NCBI GenBank assembly: GCA_022316685.1
Contig: JAKJHU010000046.1
Span: 1,480,001-1,544,000, forward strand
Origin: Progne subis subis
Lineage: Eukaryota > Chordata > Aves > Passeriformes > Hirundinidae
DNA length: 64,000 bases
Reading direction: 5' to 3'
Part shown: positions 37,901-51,810 of the stretch, one piece after another
How the letters are laid out: each line of letters starts with the position of its first letter
How positions within the stretch are numbered: position 1 is the stretch's first letter
Notes under the pieces: model-generated
What the model saw: only the letters and a program-made list of their open reading frames with translations
Database searches by the model: none
Told to the model about the DNA's origin: nothing
Program-made: the position numbers and the translations under genes

Positions 37901-40900
37901 TCCTTACTGTGCTGATCCATTTACCTATTCTTAATGGATGCTACTTTGAAAAAGATATTTTTTTTAAATCAGTCACCAGAGGCACAAACCAAAATGCAAA
38001 GAGAAGAATAAATTTCACACTGGCATAGCCTTTACTTTAACTTTTAAAAAGAGCACCACTGCACCAATGGCAACACTGGTCTGGATTTCATGTTTGCTGA
38101 ACTGGAGTTTAGAAACTGACTTTCTTAATACACAGTCAGATGGGAAGTTTGTCTTCCAGGCACCAAAACAGATCAAACTGCTCCAATAGCGAAAACTTCT
38201 TTTGGATATAATGACTTTGGTTTGAGGTTCTAGTTTTACCAATTGAGTAGTTTAGACACTTAATACCCAACTAAGGGTGTCTAGATCTTCTATTGCCAGC
38301 ACTAAACTGATTTTATCAGTGTGAACTAGACCAGTTAAGAGTTGGCTTCATGCACACCTTACCAGCTTACAAGTGACATACATAAAACATAAAATATGCT
38401 TCTATCACCCAACTGTTAGGCTTAGCCAGAGGTAATTAATGCTAGAAACTGCAGGTCTGGCCTTGTCTAGAAGCAGAGAAATTACACGAGTCGTCCTTGA
38501 ATAAGAGCCTCAGGCCTGTGAAGCTCACGTACTTAACTTTGTAAATCCAACAGGTCTAAGCCCAATGCACATCCATAACCTTGGAGTAATAATACCATAG
38601 TACTCCTCAGGCTGCTGAAACAGCAGACTTCAGAGAACGGTTTGCAGCACAGCAGTACTTCTGTGCATAATATACAGTCTCTGAAGAGTCTTCTGACCCT
38701 GTTTGCTCCTGACAAACTGCATTTATATGCACAGGAGTAGCAGAAGCCTCCCTGTGAACTTGCTTTTCTAGCAATTTGCTCTTCACAACAATTGCTTACA
38801 TCTCAGATCCCTGACCACTCTAATCTTGGAGCAAGGAACTTTAGAATATTCACTGCTAATAAAAGTCCTTGGAAAATATTCAACAATTTCAAGACTCTGA
38901 CTCTTTTTAGAATTCAGATATTTAACACCACTGATGATTACCACTTTTCCACAATTACCACCATAATCATTTTATGAGGATTCTATCCTGAGGATACAGA
39001 TGACCAGGAGACGTTTGAAACTTTTATAAAACATCTTCTGAATGTCTGACATTTTGACAGAGGAATACTTTGTCTGCTCTTCTGACTGTCTGCTACAAAT
39101 TTGTATTTGTATTTGTCTTTGGATATTTTTCTTATGGCAAAGGACTCTGTTGTGAGGAGAGTGAATTATGCATCTATTCAGAGATCATGCTCTCCTGAAT
39201 GAACATCCAAGCCTGCTAAAAAAGTCTGCCAACATACTGTGAAGATCTGGGAAATGGCACACCCTCACAAATGCCAGATGTAATTCTGCCCACAAGAAAA
39301 GTCAGATGGATTCCTCCAATAAATTCCTACTTCTTTTGTCTGCCTCTTGGTTGATATATGATACCACTGCAGATGTATCCAATTTTATTAAAATTTGTCT
39401 CATCAGCTCTACTCCAAAAGGAGAATTTTCAGATTTAGCCTGAGTTTGTGCACATTTTTTACAAGTTGTTTTTAAGCTGAAACCCAAGTGTTAAGCTTTA
39501 TTCCATTTAGTTCAGCAAGGTCTGTATCTGGTCAGGCAGCCTTCTGTGGGTGTGGGTGTGACAAACAATTGTATTTTTCTAAGAGTGCTTGGATATTTGA
39601 GCTCCTATCTCAGTAAATTTTTTCAGTTAGCCCTGAAACTGGAATTTGGCTAAATTTGAAAATCTTCATAAATAGTGGAGTTCAAGCTACAATATATGCC
39701 ACAGGACTACACGCAAGCCACAAAGATCTCATCACAGCTAGCTCTTCAAATCTGAGCCAAAGTTTCGCTAAAGAACTAGACTGGAGAATAACAGTCTTTA
39801 GTGTTTAAAACTTCATATTGAAAGCTTTCCTTTAATGAGTGGCTAATAAAGTACTTAGCTATGAAGATACTGGTAAATCTATAATTACAGATATCACTCA
39901 ATTCCCCCGTTCCAAAACCATCCCTAATGTAAATGAGTACATGGGAAATTCACGCAGTTGAAAGCCAACACAGTTGTCTAGGGTCTTTGCTCAATTTGAC
40001 ACTATAAAATCGTGAACTACTCTGAAAATCTCATGTCCAAAAGTCACCTCATATTCGAAAAGTATCCACTAGAAAGTTAAATAAAGTGGCAATTCAAAGT
40101 AATTTTTGAAAAGGCTTTTTGAGTGAATATTTACTGTAATTTAAGCTTGATCATTTACAAGGAATCATATACACTGGAGAACAACTGCATTTGCTGCATA
40201 TTCAAGATCTTCCTAAGAGGGAAGGTCAAAGGAGGAGGAGGCCAGGTCAAAATTTTTTGAATTGGAAAGTATTAAGCTTGATATTGAGCTCATATTGTAA
40301 AATCTTGCACTGAATTACCCATACATTTAAGGACTGAGGAAATAACTCCACATAAATAATTCCCCTCCTTCCTCCACCCCCACAAAATACAGATATACAA
40401 ATACGCTGCGTGTTCTGCACTGCTTCATATACAGAAACTAAGCTTTTAATTCAGCTTGTCTTTCTGTAGTATTACTACCCCCTGGAAAAGCTTGTGTTTT
40501 GTTTCTAAAAATGACAGTTTTGGCATTATGCCCACATTACTTAGGATTCTGAAGATATTGTCCACAGTCATCCTCCCACTTCCAACTTGTTCATTTTGCA
40601 ACTAGTGTTTGCAGAGACTGATGATCTAGACAGTCCCTTGTGGTAAGATTTTGTATTTCATTTTCTTTCTTCTCTGCTGAGGCCAGAAAGTTCTATTCTA
40701 GTCACATTTAAAGGAACACAGAGTGTAGAAGTTAGAGATGCCCACGGGAAGATACTTTTCTGTTTGGGACAAAGAAGATATTAATACTGTGTGAGAAACG
40801 GAGATAAATTCTAACACAAGTGTGAAAATGAATTGGGGTTACCATTTTTGTCACTGTGGTGTCACAACTGGCCTTGTGATAGATGAGTCCTAGTCAGTGT

Positions 40901-41387
40901 ATGAAATTAATATACACTAAAAACTTCATTAATGGAAGTATTAATTACTCCAAGGTGATAACACACCTTGGATCTAAATCAGATACTGCTCAAGAGCACA
41001 CTGCGGGTAACTAAGTATTGTTACATAAGTGTCTTTCTCACATGACAAAAATACAGTAAAGATTCTATACATTTCAGTTTTGCAGACAACTATCTAAAAG
41101 CATATTGGGGCTTCCTGTAGAAAAAGAAAACCTCTAAAAGGGGCCTTTAAAGTTGGCAAAATCAGTAAATTTAATCTATCCACTTTCTTCTGACCTTTAA
41201 ACCTGACCTGAAAAAAGTGTTCAGCAACATAAATTTGATCTCTAAAGGCTGCTGCAGATCTCGTTTTCTGCTGTTTTTCCATTAGGCATTTATGGGACTT
41301 GCTGGTGTTACAGGGGACTAGTAAAATGTCGAAGTAATCCTGCAGTTCCTGTGTATGAATTCAGCTTTTCCCTGTGAGATGACAACA

Positions 41388-41465
41388 TTTTTTTTTTTTT
41401 TGTCTGCCAGGGTTTTTTCAGATACTGGAGTATAAGACTAATACCATAGGTGTGACGCTATTTTT

Positions 41466-41496
<31 letters not shown>
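41388..41496. repeat. Paired long T runs
   Basis: A 14-T run (41388-41401) is followed about 60 bp later by T17-C-T18 (41461-41496). On the ADK-sense strand these are A-rich tracts, so they could be remnants of retroposed tails; no source RNA is recognised. Confidence 0.9.
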
Positions 41497-43530
41497 AAAT
41501 TTGGTAACATTAACCAGATCTAGCAGTTCAAGTGTTGAAACAAAAGAATTCCTTCCTGAGCCAATAAGGTGGCTTGGTGCACATCTGCACTAATTGAAAT
41601 CACAGCACGGCTTTTCAGGATAGGAATTGTATCCAAAACATACAGAGGATTTGAAAATCTTGGTTGTGTGTTTGTGCATTCTCACAAGTGCAGAGGAAAC
41701 CAGCTGCTTCCATTTATGAACTGTGCTGATACATGTGCCTCAACCAGTGCAACTTAGCAAGCTAAAGACTGGCCAACTGTTTTAACAAGGGAAAGGAAAG
41801 GACAAGTATAGAAGGCAAGACAATAGAAAAGAATTCATAATAAAGACATCAATTTTCAAATAGCACATTCTATAATTTATGCTATAATTGCCAAAGATCA
41901 GAGCTAGAGGATAAAAATAACAGGTTATTACATCATCCTGCCCTTTCATCCACCGATAATAGCCCTTGACTTCAAAGTTCCCTTCTCCCGTCTTTTTGAC
42001 TATTGCACTGTTTTCCAATAATTCAGCCATCAACTTCCAACACAACAATACACCTTTTATGCAATAGTAAATTTTGATGTAAATTCTTCTTTCTGAAGTG
42101 TTCTTTTTCTCATGACTTTACGAACTTCTCCCTTTTAGATGCTCTTACCTAACAACTCCTTTAGTATCTCTTTTGAAAGATCCCCTTCTCTAGTACTGAA
42201 CATAGCTCTAAAAGTGTGTTTAACATATCCTTACACTACCTCTGCCTCCAGCCTGTTTTGAGGTAATCATTACCAAACACATTTCAGCTGTCAGTGGAAG
42301 GCCTTTGTTTCTTCTCCTTTCCCTGTTTTAGTCCTGCCTTACTCTGTCCAAGCTGAGATCCCAACTTTAAAACCACATTTTCAAGTCCTTTTTTATGTTT
42401 TCATTTGAATTCTTCTAATAGTTTCTCCATAAAATTTCCTTTACTTATTAGTCACACAGCTTTAATTGAGCAGACATCACCTTATTCCAACTACATTTGA
42501 AAAAGGAATACAAATAATTTTCCTTTCATCACCTTCCTGAATCAAGTATTTGGGATTTGGCTTCTCTTCAAGGTTTTGATAATCATCTTAAACCAGATTA
42601 TCTGTGAGCATGCACTGCTTGCTACTTCATTTTCGAAACAATTAGCTACCTGCTTTTATCCCATTCTGTCCTACAAGCAGCTGGACAGCTTCCCATAAGC
42701 TCTCCTTTTCCAGGTTCACTATAAAACTTTTAACACTGGAGATTCTGAAAATTCTGGAATACTCAGGCCAACATCACTGCTATGTTCTTATTTTTATGTG
42801 CTTTCCCTACTGCACACTCTGCAACAGGAAATACTTCTTTGAGTAGCATCCCAGCAGGGCTTGGATCTGTCACTGGGCTCCAAGGCACTACAACAACAGG
42901 ATGAAAAAGTTTGTGTGAAAGTTTATAGAGAAAGTTCCTGAGTCAGAGAGGAAAGAGCACAGTTCTGAGTGTGTTTTACTCTATGCAACTCACACCAACT
43001 CACACAGTACTGACCACAGTCAGCCCATATGCTGCAATCGTAGTAAAACAACAGAAATAATGGAGGGAGGGAAGCTGCAATTCTTTTGTTAAACAGCAAA
43101 AGTAAAATCACTCATTATTGATTTAGTCCTGGAAAACCATAAAAGCATTTCTATTCAATAATTGAATACTGCACAGCAGAGGGAGTTATACCCAAGATGG
43201 TTAGGACCCTGACGTTATTACAAGAGAAGAAAAATTTAGTTCAATCAATGAATTTCAGTGTCAACAGAAGAAAATTGTGAGCACAGTCATAAGCGTTCCT
43301 TCGGAAAAAAAAAAATATAATTAAAGGTGCTAGTTTCCACATCAAATTCCACTTTGGATGTGGTTAAATTCCAGCTTGGTTAAGTATTTCCTGTCTATTT
43401 AATTTCATCCTGTAGATCCAGCTGCACATAGTTATTCTACACTTCCTGTTCTAAACTATCACACAGTGCCATTGTGAGCTATTGAGCAGCTTCATTTTTT
43501 ATTCTTTATATGATGTATCAATTACATCAT

Positions 43531-43575
43531 CTAGAAAGTGCTTCGAGACACTCTGAGAAGTCACCAGAGATGTCA
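43531..43575 (+). mobile_element. Possible MIR-like SINE tail
   Basis: ctagaaagtgcttcgagaca then ctctgagaag resembles the 3' tail of the MIR-like copy near 16.67 kb. The core block upstream was not convincingly recognised, so this is only a weak call. Confidence 0.25.
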
Positions 43576-44610
43576 GGTTAGTATCCCTAACAAACAACAC
43601 GTGCAAACTTTCAAAACCCCCAGCTTTTAATACTTCTACTTAAGGTAGCAGAAGTAAAGTAAGAATTGTTAGATTATGGCATATTATGCAGATTGACCAA
43701 AAAGTAAAAGCGAAATAAAAATTAATTCCAGACAGAGCTTCCCAAAAAGTTACCTCAATTTCATCATAAAGATGCTGCAGTTTCTGTGATAGTATTAGCG
43801 GGTAAAAAAGCAAGGAGATTTAGAATTAATTATACAAAATTAAAAAATTGATAAATGTATTTTTCTGTATTTCCTCTCTTTCACTTTTTTGCATTATATA
43901 AAAAGTAGATGCCAAAACACAAGTATGCCCTGTCAATCACTCAGTAATACCCTAGCACTCTTACCAGCTCACAAAGGACCAGAGAAGCTGAGTTCTCAGC
44001 TAACACCTGGTCTAAAAGCCCTAAAAGCATTTAAAAATACTGATCAATATATAAAACTGCGCCATATATAATCCCCAGAGCGAACCAGTTCACTTTTATT
44101 CTATAGTAAGAAGTAGAAATAGCAGTCCTTGACTATCCCAGCTTTCAAAGACTTGGTAAACCTGGGCTTGCCAAACAGGATGCTGCTATTTACAGTTTTT
44201 AATTTGAGATCCAGTCAAATAATCCAGTATCAATTGTTCATACTATTCTTCTATTTCCTCCATAAGTCAGGACAACTAAGGCCTCTCTGAACTGAACTCA
44301 GAAACCAGGATCCTTTGACAAGCAAAATGGCACAAGCCATCCTTTAAAATCTTATTTGGTTATATGTGAGGGAAGGAGAAAGAAATAGTGCTCTAGCCAT
44401 GAACAGGTAACAGGTGGTACTCAAGCCCATGACCAGAATTACTGGTGATTCCAAGCATTCCAACAGGTACCTCAAACATGCAGCACTCTCTCAGTCACAG
44501 GCACCAAGTCTGTGCACAGAACAAGAAAAACACTTTTGGAGGATGTGAACATATTGTCAGTACGGATAAGCAAAGTAACGATACATCTGAACGAATTAAG
44601 AGTAAAACAT

Positions 44611-44644
44611 TCATCCATCCATCCGTCCATCCACCCACCCACAT
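44611..44644 (+). repeat. (ATCC)n microsatellite
   Basis: About eight imperfect tetranucleotide units run from tcatccatccatccgtcc to cacccacccaca. The short ORFs on both strands with periodic HPSIHP or GWMDGW patterns are simply this repeat translated. Confidence 0.95.
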
Positions 44645-47600
44645 GGGAGCTGTCCTGTAACTCTTTCATCAGTTACAGCCTGAATAACAAAGAGGATAAT
44701 TTACCTGAAGATGGCCCTAATTCCCATCAATTCAAAACCTAATTTCTGAATTTGCACCTGGAACGTGCTTCAGGAGTTTGGGCCAGGCAATGGCTCAGTT
44801 GGGAGGTGATGTCTGTTTCTGCACTGAAGCCTCACTACCCAAGCCTCTGTGACCGCATGGACTCACAATAGCTCAATTACCAGTGATGCAACTCCAGCAA
44901 ACAAAATCCTCTCTTGGCTGTACCACAGTGACAAGTGAATTCTGCGACACCCACATCAACCCACAACTTCAGTCTTTCCCATCCTAAAGACCGACAGAGG
45001 TTCTACAGTAATGTCCTCAGTGCAGAGGACATCACATCTAACCACACAATCTGCTGATGGGCACATGATTCATGTGGGGAGGTAAAAAAGGCACAAATAT
45101 ACCTTCAGCAGAACGCAGCCTCCTGATGTCAATTGTTTATTAAGAGGAATGAACTAGTTAAGACAGGCACCTGGACGTCACTGCAAGAATTCAGCACAAA
45201 CATTTTATACAAAAAAAGACTAGTTGGTAGCTACCTTTTCCCCTTGTAACCAACATACAAGAGCTAACGTATTCTAGTTTCAGCCTACAATACATACATA
45301 AGGTCTATCTATACATCACTGCCATTTTCTCAAGAAACCTAGTTATAATACCACTTTTCTGTGACATTCTAACAAACAGATTTCATCATTCAAACGGTTT
45401 GAACCAAATTCACGTTCTTAAAAAAAGTCGGTGCTCCCTGTGTCTCAAAACCAAGACAAACACAAAGAAGAGCATATGCTGCCTGTGATACCACCAGGCA
45501 TCAAAGGGCTTGGATGTGCTAACCATACTGGTGGAAAATCCACTGCCTACCGATACCGGGGACAACATGTTAGTAAGACTAATTAGTAAGACACATTAGA
45601 AAGACAAAGACTTGCTATGGTTCCTTCAGCACATTTCAGACTAATGACCCACAATAGTGAAAGATCTATTGGTTTTACAATGCAGATCAATGCTTATATG
45701 CAGTGAGCCGCTTCTCTTGACTTCCATTATACAAATTACAAGTTGCTCTGGAGAAATGGTAACAGCACACTACGTAAAGGTAATTTCTCTTTTGTTTACA
45801 CTTCTGTAAATTACAATACTAGAATACCAATACAGTTTCTCCATTCAAGTGAAGAGAAACGAAAGAACTTAATACCATGAAAAGTTGCAAACATGGAAAT
45901 ACATGTTAATGAATCCATGAATGTAAAAAAATCACTGGACACATACAGACAAATCTGGGAGACATCAGCTAAGCTATTTTCACATTCAACCTCAAATCAA
46001 TTTTACTGCAACATACGCATAATGTTTCACATCAGGATAACTTATAATAAAATTTACTTTATTCTTTCTAAATGTATTTGCTGATGTAGGAAAACATGAC
46101 CAAACAATGAGTCGCCATTTAGCAGTGGAAACACAGAAATTATATTTGCATTTTTATTAAAATAACATGTGAAAGATGTATTACAGATTGAACTTCCTTT
46201 TGGAAACTTTAGCTGCCCTGGGAGACAACATAGCCTATAATATTTCTTTACTAAGAATATCCATAATAGTTTTGGAAAGGTCTTAAAATAAAATCTAAAA
46301 TATGCATGAAATATATGTTTTTCATGAGTTCTTTTTTTCCCCCTGTCTTTTCCTTATGAGGTCTAAACTGCCAATTTTAATGTTTTAATATTTAATTCAA
46401 TTCACTTAGTCTTTTCACCCTTTGCCTTGTAGGACTTATGAGAGAAAGGTTGAAAAGTTAAAGAAAAGGGGAATTTATCTAATTAAATGGAAATCTTTTA
46501 ATGATGTTATGAAACCACTCAGAGCCATGTTTTAGATTTGCTCCTGCTGTTGTTTGAAGCTGTGGTGTTAAAAATGCCCTGGTTAGAGTTACAGACTGTT
46601 CCAAAAAACTGTGAGGAATTTATGTAGGATTTAAAACAGACACATGCTTTTAAAGTCGAGAACCTTCAAATACTACAGTTAATCCACACAATAATTCAAC
46701 AACCAACCATGCTCAAATTCCTAACAGATACCATATGCAACCTGTAATAAAAACTGCATCAAGGTATTTCAAGCAATAGGATAATTTCATTTTCCACTTT
46801 AGAGCCCTATTTACTTTTAATTAACAAACTCTTATAAGGTGCATGAAAATTATTCCACCATTTTGCATACAACGCTGATACCGAAATGGCTCCTGAAGAT
46901 ATTTTACTTTCTGAAGAGATTGGGTTATTAAGTAGATTGATTATGAGAAAATTACCGGCCATTTATCTAAATATACTTTACAAACATGTACCAGAGCAAT
47001 GCCTTTTTTTTTCTGTAACTACAACAAAAAGAGAGGACAAAGTGACCCGTCTGGTTCAGAAGCAGCAAAGGTGTAAGTTAAAAAGCAATAAGGAAAGCCA
47101 CCTCCAGAGTTCAATGTCATGGATCCTGTAATGGAAAACGGCACTTTGACAATACGGGAACACACTGTAATGATACACTGAATTTAATGGTTTAGCCTTT
47201 ACATTTTTCTATCTACTTTTTCATTCTAATATCCCCTCTCTCAACATCCTCCTCCTCCCCGAGGATTACACGTCTTCTGGAATCGGACTTTCTCACAGGA
47301 ATAACTGTGGTAATAAAGCTGAACCCAAATTCCTGTAGTAGTTAAAAAAATGTACTTCATACAAATAACAGGATGTAATTCCTCTTTTGACTGTCTCTTT
47401 AGTTAAGCAATATATTTAGTTGGCTAAATAATTAGGCCATTGCTAAATGTGAAGATTTTTCAAATGTGAATCTAATTAAGCCCAAGTAAAGAAGGTATTT
47501 CATGGGAAATTATTTTTTGCCTTCAAGGAGATGATTCTACACTCAGTGAAATTGTGTCATCTTATTAACACTCAGCTTGTCTGGTATAGATAGGTCCTGA

Positions 47601-49084
47601 ATGATTTACTCCTGTACTCTGTTCCCAATTACAGATTCAGTAGTTCTTGAATACTAGCAAACTCTACCAAAATTCTAAGGATTTCTATTAAAATGCTATA
47701 CCTCGCAGAAGAAAAAATTTGACAGTGTGAATATATTTTTAAAAACCAATAAGGAATTCTACTATGTCAAATGAAAAAAATTCTTTAAATAAATGAACTA
47801 ATTGTTCATTAGTATGATGGAAACTTGGCACTCTTAACTGAGAGGTTCAACTTCAGATCAGTGAAGTCCCTAACTGCTGACAGCCACAAGTGATCAGAAT
47901 ACCAGAAGACAGACACAGTTCCCCCCATTTCCTTAAGCATTTAAGGAATATCTGACTACTATCAGATACAGGGTAGATATTTGGCTAAATGGATTTTTGC
48001 CCCGGTCTACTCCGATGGAATTTCTTTTGCAGATATGAGCAATTGGAAAGATTTAATGCATCCTTGGGCATTTCAACCTTTTACTCTATGAACAGATTAT
48101 AATTCAACACAGCACAGCTATTTAATAAACACAGCATGCACTAAACAAAGTATTTAAACTCTTCCATAAAACACCAAGAGCTCAGTGGTAATTCCTAAAG
48201 ATGGCATAAATAACAGTATGACTGTACAACTCCAGACAGCAAAAAATTTCACACTGTCCACCTAAGGTAATCACACTGTTTTGCAGCAACACAGATGCCC
48301 TCGCATGGGAAAAAAGGAAACAAAATGAATAAACACACCCCATGACAAAAAATTATTTGTCCTGATAAAATCACTTTCATTTTAATTCACTTTATAGCTA
48401 AATTTTGGGTGCTCCCTACTTCTGTTTCCAACCGGCCACAATGAACAGTTCACAAGCTTTTTTGGGGCTGTAGAGGATCATTTTCTCTGTACCTAAGTTT
48501 GACAAACTTCAGCAACTTGCTAGTGTTCACTGAGTGGAAGCATCATCAGTCCATCTTCCAGAGACTGGTGTTCACATCTCTTAAATGAGTTATTTGGGAG
48601 ATAATGTTGTACTTCAGCTGTGACTTCCCTTAAAGAACTACTTTTCAAAGTCCAAAATAGAATTAAACAATTCTTATTCTTACAAATTAAACATTTCAAT
48701 ACAGTATTTCAAAATTATTGCTTAATTCTGGGTTTGAAAGCTGTATTTTTATGTATCTATAAGCTACTCAATAAAATGGTGCTTTATCTTTTTCTTTCTG
48801 AAGATGTTTTATGAAAAGATGAAGGAAAAATGATCATAAAACAATGTAATTTCTAGAAGCAAGACTATTGACTTCAACTGAAATGCTTTCCAAAGATTTT
48901 TAATTGTCCTAAATTTGTGAAAAACTGCCCAGGAGATCAACAAATTCATATCAATGAACTGCATTATACTATTGAGAGAACCCTTGGCCTCAAGCCAGGG
49001 AGAACAAATAGAAAGGACCATTTTCACTTGGCTGCAAATTATCAAAAAGCTAAGAGAAAGCTATGCAGTTAAAGTGACATGTTT

Positions 49085-49235
49085 GTATGGTGGGAAAAAG
49101 ATCAAATATTGATCGTCCAAGCTGAGGTAATTAGAGCAGTTGTCAAGGAGATGTGATGCATGTCGTTAGCCCTACAGAAATGCATCTTTGTTTTATATTG
49201 AGTGAATTAGCTGTTCAGCAGTTGGCAGCGATTTT
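49085..49235. promoter_or_regulatory. Possible conserved non-coding element
   Basis: A gatcaaatattgatc inverted repeat (49100-49114) is followed by ggtaattagagc, ttgtcaagg, gtgatgcatgtc and aatgcatct. This is a dense run of factor-like words in unique sequence. Confidence 0.18.
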
Positions 49236-49429
49236 TTCTTTTCTTTCTTTAAAAGGCCATACACCATTCAGTAGCAACATATTCCTGCAATTCAAATTTT
49301 TAAAAAAATAAACATACACAAATACACATTAAAAGCTTCTTCTGAATACTGGAAGTTTTTTTTTTTTACCTAGAATTTTATGGCTATTTTGTCAAATGGA
49401 TGTGTAAAACATGCACCTTCCCATGCTTC

Positions 49430-49850
49430 TACCAGTGTAAAACCTCCAACTGTAAATGGAGAGAAAGACACATGGCATGGAGCTGAAGCACCTGCTGTTT
49501 TATTAGAACCCTTCCACCTCACCCTAGGCAGCAAGTCCTTGCAGATTAATGTCAATCCACTGAGGACTGGAAGCTCACACCACTATGGACACCAGAGACC
49601 CACGTGCTGGAGCTGGTGCCACTCTTGCATTTCATTCAGAAGTGAAATGGAGCCTCTTCCCCAGCAGTGAGCCCGTGGTGCCGAGATCTCAGTGTGCCTC
49701 ACCTCTCCCCCAGCAGCTGGAGCCCAGCAGAGCCCAGTCTGGCAGCAGCCCCTTCTGCCACGGCCCTGGTTTGTCAGCGCTCAGCCCCAGGATGCTTGTG
49801 CCAAGGAAGGTCAGAACAGAACGTAGCACCTTCTAGAAACACACAACTCC
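49430..49850. other. GC-richer intronic patch, no gene recognised
   Basis: Three overlapping plus-strand frames stay open here. The region is rich in CAG/CTG words (gcagctggagcccagcag) and has few stops because of its composition. No frame shows a known domain, splice pattern or consistent start. It may be an old repeat or simple unique DNA. Confidence 0.35.
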
Positions 49851-50596
49851 ACAGGATTACCAGACTCCCCAAAAAGACATGGGCCAAACCAACAGCTGCA
49901 GCTCTGCAAACTGGATTTATATACTTCAGTCATCAAATCTGTATCTACCAACAAGGAAGATCATTACGGATAGGGCACGTAGCCTTAGTGGCAACTGCAT
50001 GCGTGAGGTCTAATCTCTCGGACAAAGAAGTGCTGTTTCTGGCAGCCATTTAATAAATATCTTCACCCACTGGACTAGTGGCAGAACACCCCAAACCTAA
50101 TTCCCTCAAAAACATCCCCAAAGGAGAAAAGGTGAGATATACAAGATCTCAATTCACAACTGCAAAATACCCCCAGGAAAAACAGCCCATCCGACACCTA
50201 ACTGGGAACTTAACTTGCTGTCTCAGGGATTTCCCTTCAGTGTCATACGACTCTTTAAGTGGTCTTGTTCTTGTAAGGCTGTTCTCAGTTGTGTATGGCT
50301 TTATAAAACTTTCCATTTGGGTCAAAATTTTTCAGTGCTGGATGTCTCCTTTAGGCTAAAATAATAATCTTTCCAAGAAATGTTAAGCAGAGGTCTTAAA
50401 AGGAAGGCATAAAGTAAATCTAACTTGAATTCAATTCTCCATAGGATGACAAACATGTGAGGACTGTGCCTTATCTTAAGGTGCTGCTAAAATATTTTTA
50501 TAAATAGTAAAGACTGAAAGATACGAATTTGCTCAAATCCAACAATTTATTTTTCCAAAAACAAATACATCTCTACAGTTCTGTCTTGCATGCATT

Positions 50597-50628
50597 TCTC
50601 TCTCTCTCTCTCAAAAAAAAAAAAAAAA
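50597..50628 (+). repeat. (TC)n next to an A run
   Basis: A (TC) dinucleotide run of about eight units is directly followed by 16 A residues. Confidence 0.9.
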
Positions 50629-51289
50629 TCCAGTCTGGAAACCATCAGAATAGAGAGTACAGCAAACAGCCACCTTCCAGTAGAATACTGAACTAAGCCT
50701 CAAAGCCTCGTTTCCTTACTATGATGATGCCTGATTTTTATTTTTTAAATACTTATCACAATTTTAAAGCTTCAACAGTAAGCACTAATGATAGATTTTC
50801 ATACTGTTCTCAAAAATTCAAAAAAATTTTATAAAGAGAAAACAAAACACAGCTGTTCAATCCACCAATAAAAAAACGCTCAGCATATTAATATACAAAA
50901 TGAAATAGCCTGTCTTTACTGCTGTGCCATGTCTTTAGTTTATTACAAGTAATTCAGTAAAAATAACTTGCTTTAACAGAAGTAGACCAAGTACGAGAGT
51001 TGATACTTTTTCACAAGCCTCTGTTCTTTTTCAGCAGAGCTGTACTGAATGTACAAACCTTTTGTTTCCTTCGGTCATTTACTCTTCCCTACACAGAATC
51101 AGATTCCTGGAATACTTATTTGCTGGAAAAGGAACACATTATCACCACTTAGTTCAAATACTATTCTTCTTATAAAAGACAAACTAAAGTAAAATCTTGA
51201 GCCAAGTACAATATTTCATTGGTCCGGATGCCATGGGGCTCCAGAACATGGCAATGCTTGAAGATGAATGAAGACCTACTAAGCAATCA

Positions 51290-51810
51290 GATGTGAGTCT
51301 GAGAAAGTGGCAGCCATTGGATTGCTTATTGTTAAGGAAACGTCCCTGCCTGGCCATCCAGGAGCCACCCTGGCAGTCACATCCACGCCACCCGCGCTGG
51401 CACCGAAGGGAGGCTCCCGTGGGACTGACTCCCTGCTCATCCCACATACACAGGCAGACGAGGTTTCCTCACCAGCTCGATTCCCAGGCTTCTCACAGCA
51501 GAGGTTCAGATGACCAAATCCTTCAAATTGTTTAATCTTGGTGCAATAACTAAACAACACAATAACAATTTGAGCTGGTGCCTCCATGAAGGGACCACGG
51601 ACAAAGGGCTTTTACACCCTCACAGCTCAAGCACAGGAGGGTCTGCGGTCCTGCCGTGTCCCTGAGTGACCGCTGTCCTGGCTGGGACACAGCTCCATGA
51701 GCCCTTCATTATGCAAAGTGTTGGCAGCTCACAACCTCTTGACTGGGCTCCCACCCAGAGCTCAACCTGCAGCTCCCACTGCAGCTGCACCCTGAGCTAC
51801 TGCACTGCTC
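51290..51810. other. GC-richer intronic patch, no gene recognised
   Basis: The core 51340-51480 has several CpGs and opens frames on both strands. It continues into a CAGCTC-rich stretch to about 51800. The competing overlapping frames on both strands argue that composition, not coding, keeps them open. It is possibly a very old repeat. Confidence 0.35.

Larger units (their letters stand above)
34926..49429 (-). other. ADK: Probable ADK intron
   Basis: About 14.5 kb of AT-rich unique DNA interrupted only by the T runs at 41.4 kb, the doubtful SINE tail at 43.5 kb, the (ATCC)n repeat at 44.6 kb and the possible regulatory stretch near 49.1 kb. No gene recognised. Confidence 0.55.

Noticed and set aside
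44472..44742. Frames with periodic His-Pro or Trp-Met-Asp residues
   Set aside because: These are translations of the (ATCC)n microsatellite.
49380..50053. Overlapping plus-strand frames of 83-128 codons
   Set aside because: Three frames compete in a GC-richer patch and none has a recognised domain; composition explains them.
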